Shown piece after piece: positions 1-6,403 of a DNA stretch of 33,101 bases; positions within the stretch are counted from its first letter, which is position 1; the number at the start of each line of letters is the position of its first letter. The notes beneath the pieces are model-generated. The model was not told the DNA's origin, made no database searches, and worked only from the letters and a program-made list of their open reading frames with translations. The position numbers and the translations under genes are program-made. Source of the DNA: Clostridiaceae bacterium JG1575 (GTDB lineage: Bacteria > Bacillota > Clostridia > Clostridiales > Clostridiaceae); contig LQGW01000044.1 in the NCBI GenBank assembly GCA_002838815.1, forward strand, positions 1 through 33,101, in the 5' to 3' direction.

Positions 1-6
1 TAATTT

Positions 7-16
7 TCAAAGAACA
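7..16 (-). promoter_or_regulatory. boxA-like antitermination element of an rRNA leader
   Basis: On the minus strand this reads TGTTCTTTGA and continues as AAATTA to the window edge. It resembles the boxA element (TGCTCTTTAACA) and the GTTCTTTGAAAA string commonly found ahead of rRNA genes in Bacillota. It lies about 20-25 nt after the predicted start site of the leftward promoter at 42-70. The rRNA gene itself would be off the left edge, so this is inference from motif plus promoter. Confidence 0.5.
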
Positions 17-41
17 GTCCGTTGCTCGATGCAACTTTTAT

Positions 42-70
42 AGAATATCACTGCCGAGCGGCCTCGTCAA
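42..70 (-). promoter_or_regulatory. Leftward promoter P2, probably rRNA operon
   Basis: Minus-strand TTGACG (65-70), a 17-nt spacer and TATTCT (42-47). The predicted start near 35 gives a short transcript into the boxA-like element at 7-16. A strong promoter followed by boxA and no open reading frame suggests a stable-RNA operon. Confidence 0.6.
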
Positions 71-129
71 GCCCTTTTTCGAAAATTTCTTTTCTGGCGG
101 CTGGACCCCGCTCGTGAAGTGCAAGAGTT

Positions 130-138
130 ATTATATCA
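130..138 (-). promoter_or_regulatory. Leftward extended -10 promoter P1
   Basis: Minus-strand TGATATAAT is a perfect extended -10 hexamer. No good -35 is visible. Together with the promoter at 42-70 it would form the tandem P1/P2 arrangement typical of rRNA operons. Confidence 0.45.
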
Positions 139-691
139 CCCTCAATGGCTCGTGAGCGGGCCTATTTCGAAGATTTAGGCATCTAGAAGCAAAATTCTTT
201 GAATTCCACCCCTTTTCATTGGTTTTCACGCTGTGATACACCCGGGTCGAACGCAGCATTGGCTTGCCGTTTTCTTCCTTTATATGCTTCGTTCCTGCTT
301 GTTCCTGCTTGAATCTTAAGTGAGACACCGTCGTTGAATCCCCAATGCGCCCCAGTGATCTTTGCGCTACTCCCATGGCCCCTTTTTGAAAAAAAGATCT
401 TTGGTTCTTGATCCACCGAATTTGTTTTTTAAAATTACTTTTCAAAGACGCTGTCCGTCGCCCGCGCATCGTTTTTTTCGAGGGTCGACGAAGGACCCTG
501 CGGCACCCAAGAATGCTCATTGTTGTTTTTTTTGCGCTCCCCTCCTCTTTTTAGGGAACCAGCCGACCCAAAATCGCTCAAAAGGCGAGCTGCGTTTAGG
601 GCGCCGCCCGCTTTATTTACTTTAAAAAGTCTTTCAAAAGTTTCAGAACCTAGTCCTCACTTTAAAGAATCTGCTACGCTTCAGGTACTAA
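139..691. other. Gene-poor 550-bp region
   Basis: No reading frame here has a ribosome binding site and family resemblance. Visible items are a perfect 10-bp tandem duplication of GTTCCTGCTT (291-310), a palindrome AAAGATCTTT near 396-405, a second partial copy of the left-edge rRNA-leader sequence at 439-464, and a short hairpin AGGGTC/GACCCT (481-499). The region is rich in homopolymer T runs and probably contains the promoter and long leader of the flavin reductase gene. Confidence 0.5.
408..435 (+). promoter_or_regulatory. Candidate promoter for the flavin reductase
   Basis: TTGATC (408-413), a 16-nt spacer and TAAAAT (430-435). It would give a leader of roughly 285 nt before the start codon at 727. 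No better promoter is visible closer to the gene, but both hexamers are imperfect. Confidence 0.3.
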
Positions 692-709
692 TTGTGATTC
701 GATTAACGA
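692..709 (+). promoter_or_regulatory. Rex-box-like operator upstream of flavin reductase
   Basis: TTGTGATTCGATTAACGA matches the clostridial Rex consensus TTGTTAANNNNTTAACAA at 11 of 14 fixed positions. It sits directly before the ribosome binding site (about 712-719), so a bound repressor would act as a roadblock or leader block. Rex senses the NADH/NAD+ ratio and typically represses reductive electron sinks. A similar site lies upstream of the hydrogenase operon at 18271. Confidence 0.4.
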
Positions 710-726
710 TGAAAGGGAGTTTATTG

Positions 727-2553
727 ATGAAAAAACATGCACTTCTCGCCTCCTTCTTAAGCCTGGGTCTTTTGATCGCGGGCTGTCAAGGACCGGCAAG
801 TTCGACGCCCACCTCGACAAAGACCGCCCCCTCCCCCGCCACCAAAGCTACGAATACGACGACCGCCACGCCCGTTTCCCCCACCGCCTATCAAGCAGAT
901 GTTGTCGTGATCGGGGCTGGCGGCGCCGGCATGGCTTCCGCCATTTTGGCCAAAGAACAAGGGGCTAGCGTGGTCGTATTGGAGAAAATGGATTATGCCG
1001 GCGGCAACACCACCCGATCGGAGGGAGGCATGAATGCCGCTGAGACCAAGTTTCAAAAAGCCAAAGGCATCAAGGACACCGTAGCGGCGATGATTGCAGA
1101 CACCATGAAGGGAGGCAAGCAAAAGAATGATCCTGTCTTGGTGGATTTTCTGGCCCGACACAGCGCGGAAACCGTCCATTGGCTGGGCACCCTTCACATG
1201 GACGTCTCCGACGTCGCGCAAGGGGCAGGCGCAAGCTTTCCCCGAATGCATCGCCCCGCCGGCGGAAAGAAAATCGGTGGTGTCCTGGTCCCAACGCTGT
1301 TGGAGCGTCTGGATGCGTTGAAGATCCCTGTGCTCTACAGCGCCAAGGTCACGAACATTTTGGGGAAAGAAGGCGCAGTCACTGGGGTCGAAGTCCTTTA
1401 TAAAGGAACGCCCCTCACCATTAACGCACACGCCGTAATTCTTGCGACGGGCGGTTTTGGTGCAAACTCAGAAATGGTTTCAAAGCTACGCCCCGATCTC
1501 AAGGGCTTTGCCACAACCAATCATCCCGGAGCCACAGGCGACGGCATCACTTTAGGCCAAGCCTTGGGCGCCGCTGTTTTGGATCTGGACCAAATCCAAA
1601 CCAACCCCACCGTAGAAGTTAAAACGCAGACCGTTCTCTCCGAATCCGTTCGCGGCAAGGGCGCCATCCTCGTCAACCAAGACGGCCAGCGGTTCACCTC
1701 TGAAATGCTGACCCGTGATGCCTTATCCGCCGCCATCCTAAAACAGCCGCAGAAAATTGCTTACCTGATTTTTGACCAAACCATCATGGACAGCATGAAA
1801 GCCCTGCAGGAAAACGACAAAAAAGGCATCATTGAAAAAGGAAGCGACGCCGCCGCGTTGGAACGCAGTTTAAAACTCCCCGCCGGCTCCCTCAAAAAGA
1901 CCTTGGAGGGCTGGAATCAGTCCGTTGCGGCTAAAAAGGACGCCTCCTTTGGCCGCACCACGGGGATGGACCAAGCCCTCGCCAAGGCTCCCTACTACGC
2001 CATCACCGTCTCCCCAGCCGTTCACTACACCATGGGCGGCTTGAAGATCAACGATAAAACGGAGGTTTTAAATGCCCAAGGGGCGCCCATTTTGGGCCTT
2101 TATGCCGCAGGCGAAGTCACCGGTGGCGTGCACGGCGCCAACCGCTTGGGTGGAAACGCCATCGCAGACATTCTGGTCTTTGGCCGCCGCAGCGGACAAG
2201 AGGCGGGCGCTTTTATAAAAACCAAGACGCCCTTGACGCAACACCTTCCCGAAATTGCCGCTCCAAAAATCCCCAAGGAAAAAGGAAGCTTCAAAGATGG
2301 CCTCTATAAAGGATCCGCCAAGGGGCATCAAGATACCATCCAAGTAGCGGTCAAGGTACAAAACGGCAACATCACCGACATTCAAATCCTCGATCAAAAG
2401 GAGACCCCTGCGATTTTTGCCAGCGTGCTTCGCGAATTCATCCCAAACATTCTTGAAAAGCAGACGACGAAGGTGGACTTGCCTACAGGCGCCACCCACT
2501 CCGCCAAGGGCGTTCAAGAAGCCGTGGACCATGCGCTGAAAGCCGCAAAATAA
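727..2553 (+). CDS. Secreted flavin lipoprotein, fumarate reductase flavoprotein family
   Basis: 608 aa. ATG at 727 is chosen because GAAAGGGAG lies 7-8 nt upstream and the product then opens with a lipoprotein signal peptide (lipobox LIAGC, Cys20) and a Ser/Thr/Pro-rich linker (24-54). Residues 57-495 are an FAD-binding fumarate reductase/flavocytochrome c domain: GAGGAG (63-68), proton-donor Arg330 (LTRD), His433 (HYTMGG) and Arg473 (HGANRLGGNA). Residues about 522-608 are an FMN-binding domain with TGAT, Thr590 being the expected ApbE flavinylation site. There is no CxxCH, and Cys20 is the only cysteine, so electrons must come through flavins rather than haem. The usual substrate His is Asn293 and the usual Thr is Ser305, so the acceptor may not be fumarate. 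A dicarboxylate-type two-component system lies downstream. The family is certain, the substrate is not. Confidence 0.9.
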   Translation: MKKHALLASFLSLGLLIAGCQGPASSTPTSTKTAPSPATKATNTTTATPVSPTAYQADVVVIGAGGAGMASAILAKEQGASVVVLEKMDYAGGNTTRSEGGMNAAETKFQKAKGIKDTVAAMIADTMKGGKQKNDPVLVDFLARHSAETVHWLGTLHMDVSDVAQGAGASFPRMHRPAGGKKIGGVLVPTLLERLDALKIPVLYSAKVTNILGKEGAVTGVEVLYKGTPLTINAHAVILATGGFGANSEMVSKLRPDLKGFATTNHPGATGDGITLGQALGAAVLDLDQIQTNPTVEVKTQTVLSESVRGKGAILVNQDGQRFTSEMLTRDALSAAILKQPQKIAYLIFDQTIMDSMKALQENDKKGIIEKGSDAAALERSLKLPAGSLKKTLEGWNQSVAAKKDASFGRTTGMDQALAKAPYYAITVSPAVHYTMGGLKINDKTEVLNAQGAPILGLYAAGEVTGGVHGANRLGGNAIADILVFGRRSGQEAGAFIKTKTPLTQHLPEIAAPKIPKEKGSFKDGLYKGSAKGHQDTIQVAVKVQNGNITDIQILDQKETPAIFASVLREFIPNILEKQTTKVDLPTGATHSAKGVQEAVDHALKAAK

Positions 2554-2592
2554 GCGCATATCTAAAATAAGCGCATGTCTTACTTCATAGGA

Positions 2593-2630
2593 AACCGCCC
2601 CCCGTTCGCCAACGGGGGGGCGGTTTTTTT
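2593..2630 (+). terminator. Rho-independent terminator after the flavin reductase
   Basis: Left arm AACCGCCCCCCGTT, loop CGCC, right arm 2611-2625 with one extra G, followed by seven T. It separates the reductase transcript from the kinase gene. Confidence 0.85.
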
Positions 2631-2695
2631 CATCGCCTACTCCCCCCGAACCCCGCCGAAGATCTAACGCTCAAAATTGCCTCCTGCTCGTCAAA

Positions 2696-2725
2696 TAGAC
2701 AAAAAAGGCCGTCGGAGGCTATACT
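2696..2725 (+). promoter_or_regulatory. Promoter of the two-component system
   Basis: TAGACA (2696-2701), an 18-nt spacer and TATACT (2720-2725), each 5 of 6 to consensus. A 7-bp inverted repeat AGGCTAT (2716-2722) / ATAGCCT (2732-2738) overlaps the -10 and could be an operator, perhaps for autoregulation. Confidence 0.55.
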
Positions 2726-2762
2726 TTTCTCATAGCCTGCCGTGTTGAAAGGGGAGTTCTCC

Positions 2763-4334
2763 ATGACCTTGTCCAAAAAAATCTCGGCGCTCACGGTGAG
2801 TTTGACCATCTTCACCCTTGCAGTGACGCTTTTTATTTCCGGACGCTGGACCATCGATCAAATGGTGGACAGCCTCGCGCGAAACACCAAAAACGCCGTG
2901 GTCATTACGGCTCAATCCCCTATTTTGCGTCATGCGTTAAAAAAGGGGGTCGACGACGGCAGCGTTCAACCCTACCTAAAGCAGATCCAATCGTCCCTCG
3001 AGCAAATCGATATTATGGTGGTGGCTGATGCCAAAAGAATTCGCTACGGTCACACCAAATCCGATCGGGTGGGCAAACAGTTTTCAGCCTTGGACCACGA
3101 CCGGGCGTTGGAAAAAGGAGAAACCTACGTCAGCACCGGACCGGGAACCTTGGGGGATTCCATGCGGGCCTTTGCCCCCATAAAGGACGAAAACGGGCAA
3201 ATCCTTGGCTTTGTGATGGCGGGGACCTTGCTCGATTCCATCGCCAAGGCAAAAAAAGACATCCTTACCATGGCCTTCATCTATACCCTCTTGGGCAGCG
3301 CCATCGCTATTTTGTGCGCGGTATTTTTATCCCGCTACATCAAAAAAAGCCTCCTCCACCACGAACCCGAGGACATCGCCCGACTCTACCTTGAAAACCA
3401 AGGGGTGCTCGCCACCATCCACGAAGGCGTCTTAGCCATCAACCGTATGGGGACCATCACCCTCATCAATGAGGCGGCCAAAACCTATCTGGAGCTCCCC
3501 AAAAATCCGCTGGGCGAGGCCATCACCGAGGTCTTCCCCCTGTGCCGCCTGCCTGAAGTACTAAAAGAAGAGCGTCCCATTTTGGATGTGTCTTATGCCT
3601 TGGGCAGCCGCTTGGTGCTCTCCAACAACATTCCTCTTTATAATGAGGCGGGAGAATTGGTGGGCGGCGTAGCCTCCTTCCGCGATCACACCAAGGTGAC
3701 GCGCCTGGCGGAAGAGATTACCGGCGTTCAAAAGATGGTGGATGCGCTGCGGGCTACCACTCATGAATTTAAAAACAAACTCCATGTCATCTTGGGGCTT
3801 TTGGAAACCGATCAGACCGAGCGCGCCAAGGCCTACATCGCTCGCACGGGTGAAGCGTTACAAATCATGGTCAGCCACATTCTAAATCATGTAGCAGAGC
3901 CCACGGTTGCCGCGTTACTCATCGGCAAAAGTCAACGCTGCCAAGAGCTCTCCATCGACTTTAAACTCCATGAAGAAAGCGAGTTTGCCAATCGATGCGG
4001 CTTTGACCCCAATGCTTTGGTCGTCATCTTGGGCAACCTCATCGACAACGCCGCAGACTGCCTGGACACTCTACGTCCTCCCGATCCCCGCATCGACGTC
4101 TTTCTCCAAGAAAGGGGGGAGGAACTGCTGCTTTGGGTGGCGGATTCCGCCGGCGCGTTGAACCCCAAAGATCCCCTCTTTCAAAAGGGATTTACCACGA
4201 AACAAGGAGCCCGAGGCTACGGACTGAGCCTCGTTCTCGAGCAGGTTCATCGCTACCACGGCTCCGCTACACCCGTTGTATCCCCCGGTGTTTTGACCCG
4301 CTGGGACATTCGCTTGAAAGGAGACCGTCCATGA
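2763..4334 (+). CDS. Sensor histidine kinase, CitA/DcuS/DctS type
   Basis: 523 aa. ATG 2763 is preceded by AAAGGGGAG; an in-frame GTG at 2742 lies ahead of that site and is rejected. Membrane segments at about 8-27 and 168-190 flank an extracellular PDC/Cache domain. Its RYGH (94-97) and MRAF (Arg135) match the R-x-x-H and Arg that bind the dicarboxylate in E. coli DcuS. A cytoplasmic PAS domain (about 207-310) precedes the phospho-acceptor box TTHEFKNKLHVILGLLE with His334, then the ATPase N-box NLIDNAADCL (425-434) and G-box GARGYGLSL (482-490). The role is sensing an external carboxylate, plausibly the acceptor of the upstream reductase, though that link is inference. The stop overlaps the regulator start (ATGA). 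Confidence 0.9.
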   Translation: MTLSKKISALTVSLTIFTLAVTLFISGRWTIDQMVDSLARNTKNAVVITAQSPILRHALKKGVDDGSVQPYLKQIQSSLEQIDIMVVADAKRIRYGHTKSDRVGKQFSALDHDRALEKGETYVSTGPGTLGDSMRAFAPIKDENGQILGFVMAGTLLDSIAKAKKDILTMAFIYTLLGSAIAILCAVFLSRYIKKSLLHHEPEDIARLYLENQGVLATIHEGVLAINRMGTITLINEAAKTYLELPKNPLGEAITEVFPLCRLPEVLKEERPILDVSYALGSRLVLSNNIPLYNEAGELVGGVASFRDHTKVTRLAEEITGVQKMVDALRATTHEFKNKLHVILGLLETDQTERAKAYIARTGEALQIMVSHILNHVAEPTVAALLIGKSQRCQELSIDFKLHEESEFANRCGFDPNALVVILGNLIDNAADCLDTLRPPDPRIDVFLQERGEELLLWVADSAGALNPKDPLFQKGFTTKQGARGYGLSLVLEQVHRYHGSATPVVSPGVLTRWDIRLKGDRP

Positions 4335-5044
4335 TATCCGTACTCATCGTCGAAGACGACCCCATGGTGGGGGAAATCAACCGCCAATACATTGAACGAG
4401 TTCCTGGCTTTCGCGTGCGGGAAATCGTCGCCGATGGAGAAGCCGCCCTCACCTATCTCCTGGAGCACCCGCAGGTGCGCTTGGTATTTTTGGATGTCTT
4501 CATGCCACGCATGACGGGCCTTGACATGCTCACCCAGGCACGGGCCTTGGGCGTGGATGTGGACGTGATCTTTGTCACCGCCGCCAAAGAGAAAAAAGCC
4601 ATCCAAAAAGGGCTGGCTCTGGGCGCGGTGGATTACCTCATCAAGCCCTTTACTTTTGAGCGTGTGCGGTTGGCCCTGGAAAAATACCGAGCCAGAGCCC
4701 GTCTGTTTGAAGAATCCGGGGAGGTGGATCAAGCCAAGCTCGACCAACTCTTTGAGGTCTCGGCCTCATTGAACTTGCCCAAGGGCATCCATCCCTTGAC
4801 GCTCCACCGCATCCAAGAAGCCATTCAAGCAAGTCCCGCAGGCGATCTTAATCTCTCATCCCTGGGCTCTACGCTCCACTTAAGCCTTGTAACGCTGCGC
4901 CTTTATCTGGATTACCTCGTAAGCCGGGGGGAGATCAAAAAAACCATCCGCTACGGAGGCATCGGCCGCCCCACTTACTGCTACAGTAGGTGGGCCAGCC
5001 CCAAGGATCCTACGCCCCGCCCCTATTGCTTTAAAGATTTTTAA
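4331..5044 (+). CDS. Response regulator, CitB/DcuR type
   Basis: 237 aa. The start at 4331 overlaps the kinase stop by 4 nt, so translation is coupled. The receiver domain (1-120) has VEDD at 7-10, phospho-acceptor Asp55 (FLDVFMPRMTG), Thr83 and Lys105 (LIKPF). The C-terminal half (about 140-225) carries a helix-turn-helix (around 180-222, with SLVTLRLYLDYLVSRGEI), as in the CitB/DcuR/MalR/CitT group. The expected target is genes for uptake or reduction of the sensed acid, with the flavin reductase as the nearest candidate. The final basic and aromatic tail is not distinctive. Confidence 0.88.
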   Translation: MISVLIVEDDPMVGEINRQYIERVPGFRVREIVADGEAALTYLLEHPQVRLVFLDVFMPRMTGLDMLTQARALGVDVDVIFVTAAKEKKAIQKGLALGAVDYLIKPFTFERVRLALEKYRARARLFEESGEVDQAKLDQLFEVSASLNLPKGIHPLTLHRIQEAIQASPAGDLNLSSLGSTLHLSLVTLRLYLDYLVSRGEIKKTIRYGGIGRPTYCYSRWASPKDPTPRPYCFKDF

Positions 5045-5046
5045 TC

Positions 5047-5102
5047 CAAAGTCCAAACGCCCGCCAAAAAAGAGACCTCTTTTGGCGGGCGTTTGGACTT
5101 TG
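5047..5102. terminator. Bidirectional terminator between regulator and pfk
   Basis: Perfect 23-bp inverted repeat (5047-5069 and 5080-5102) with a 10-nt loop, between two convergent genes. T tracts outside the stem are weak on both strands, so it may act partly as an RNA stabiliser. Confidence 0.7.
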
Positions 5103-5140
5103 ATGACCCGGTGATTTCGTAGATTCTTCCAGGCGACTTT

Positions 5141-6277
5141 TTATTTATTTTGATTGAGCACCCGGTACACATCCACCTTCTCATCGCCAAAGACGATGCC
5201 CAGGCTTTTAGCCGCACGCACCAACTCACTGGTGGGCTCAACATTCTTCGTTTTATGCCCAATGACGTTCTCTAAGGAATCATAGCTCATTTGCGTGCCG
5301 CGCAGGGTGACCATGTTGCCAAATTTTCCTTGTTCCGCCAATTCCACGGCAGCGATGCCGTAGCGTGAGGATAAAATGCGATCCGTGGAGGAGGGCGATC
5401 CCCCACGCTGCAAGTGTCCAAGGATGGTGGCCCGGGATTCGTTGCCGCAAAGGGTCTGCAGATCATGCGCCACCTTCGCGCCGATCCCCCCCAGGCGAAT
5501 GGGGTCGGGAGAGTCTTCCACCACGGCCTGTACCACCATTTCGCCATTCTTGGGCTTGGCGCCTTCCGCCACAACAATGACGGAAAAATCCTTGCCCAAT
5601 TCCTTTCTGCGAAAGATCTTGGCGGCCACATAATCAATGTCGTAGGGAATCTCCGGAATCAGGATGGCGTCGGCGCCTCCGGCAATGCCTGCATGCAGGG
5701 CAATCCAACCTGCGTAGCGGCCCATGACTTCAAGGACCATAATCCGATGGTGGGAAGACGCAGTGGTATGTAGGCGGTCCAACGCCTCCGTCGCCACATC
5801 CACCGCAGTGGAAAAACCGAAGGTGGCATCCGTAGACGCCAAGTCATTGTCGATGGTTTTGGGGATGCCGATGACCTTCACGCCTTTTCTACTGAAATCC
5901 CGAGCAGAGGTTAAGGTCCCGTCGCCCCCCACGACGAACAGCACATCGATGCCGGCTTGCTTTAAATTCATGATGCCGACATCGGAGACGTCCCGGATGA
6001 CCTTGTTTCCGTTCTCCTCCACTTGGTACTGAAAGAGATTGTCTTTATTGGACGAATACAAAATCGTGCCGCCCTGCTGAAGAATGCCGGAGGTATTGAA
6101 AAGATCCAAGTCCACAAAATTCCCGTGGTAGAGTCCATTGTATCCATCACGGATGCCCACGACCTCCCAGTGATTCTCCATGATGGCCTTGCGGGTCACC
6201 GCGCGAATCACTGCGTTGAGGCCAGGGCAGTCGCCGCCTCCGGTCATGATTCCGATGCGTTTGATTGATTGGTTCAT
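5141..6277 (-). CDS. pfkA: 6-phosphofructokinase, mixed-substrate group III type
   Basis: 378 aa, one-domain PFK of glycolysis. ATG 6277 has GGGGAGGA about 7 nt upstream. Motifs are GIMTGGGDCPGLNAVIR (9-25), GGDGT (117-121), PKTIDND (139-145, catalytic Asp), MGRYAGW (185-191) and HLQRGG near the fructose-6-phosphate site. Gly at the 104-equivalent position is the ATP-type residue, whereas the Lys in PKTIDND is the residue common in pyrophosphate-dependent and group III enzymes. That combination fits the mixed-substrate subfamily, probably using ATP. It is transcribed alone from a promoter at 6324-6351 and ends at the hairpin shared with the regulator gene. Confidence 0.92.
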   Translation of the reverse strand: MNQSIKRIGIMTGGGDCPGLNAVIRAVTRKAIMENHWEVVGIRDGYNGLYHGNFVDLDLFNTSGILQQGGTILYSSNKDNLFQYQVEENGNKVIRDVSDVGIMNLKQAGIDVLFVVGGDGTLTSARDFSRKGVKVIGIPKTIDNDLASTDATFGFSTAVDVATEALDRLHTTASSHHRIMVLEVMGRYAGWIALHAGIAGGADAILIPEIPYDIDYVAAKIFRRKELGKDFSVIVVAEGAKPKNGEMVVQAVVEDSPDPIRLGGIGAKVAHDLQTLCGNESRATILGHLQRGGSPSSTDRILSSRYGIAAVELAEQGKFGNMVTLRGTQMSYDSLENVIGHKTKNVEPTSELVRAAKSLGIVFGDEKVDVYRVLNQNK

Positions 6278-6323
6278 TGTGAGTTCCTCCCCATTTTTCT
6301 CGTCTCATTATCTTTTTGATTTC

Positions 6324-6351
6324 ATCATAAAAGTTACAACAAGCTTTTCAA
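6324..6351 (-). promoter_or_regulatory. Promoter of pfk
   Basis: Minus-strand TTGAAA (6346-6351), a 16-nt spacer and TATGAT (6324-6329). The leader is about 40 nt. Confidence 0.6.
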
Positions 6352-6403
6352 TTCGTCAATGGAGGGTAAATGATTGCACGAAATTGAAATCTTTTACCCG
6401 GTC

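Noticed and set aside
131-520. Leftward 129-codon open frame in the left gap
   Set aside because: It is highly basic with no domain-like pattern, has no ribosome binding site, and overlaps promoter sequences and T runs.
520-726. Upstream extension of the flavin reductase
   Set aside because: The extension has no ribosome binding site and would bury the lipoprotein signal peptide that starts at 727.
757-1431. Leftward 224-codon frame inside the reductase gene
   Set aside because: It is an antisense shadow of a clearly conserved enzyme and is His/Gly/Arg-rich.
6364-6399. GGGTAAA/TTTACCC repeat after the ATPase as a terminator
   Set aside because: The arms are short, the loop is 22 nt and there is no T tract.
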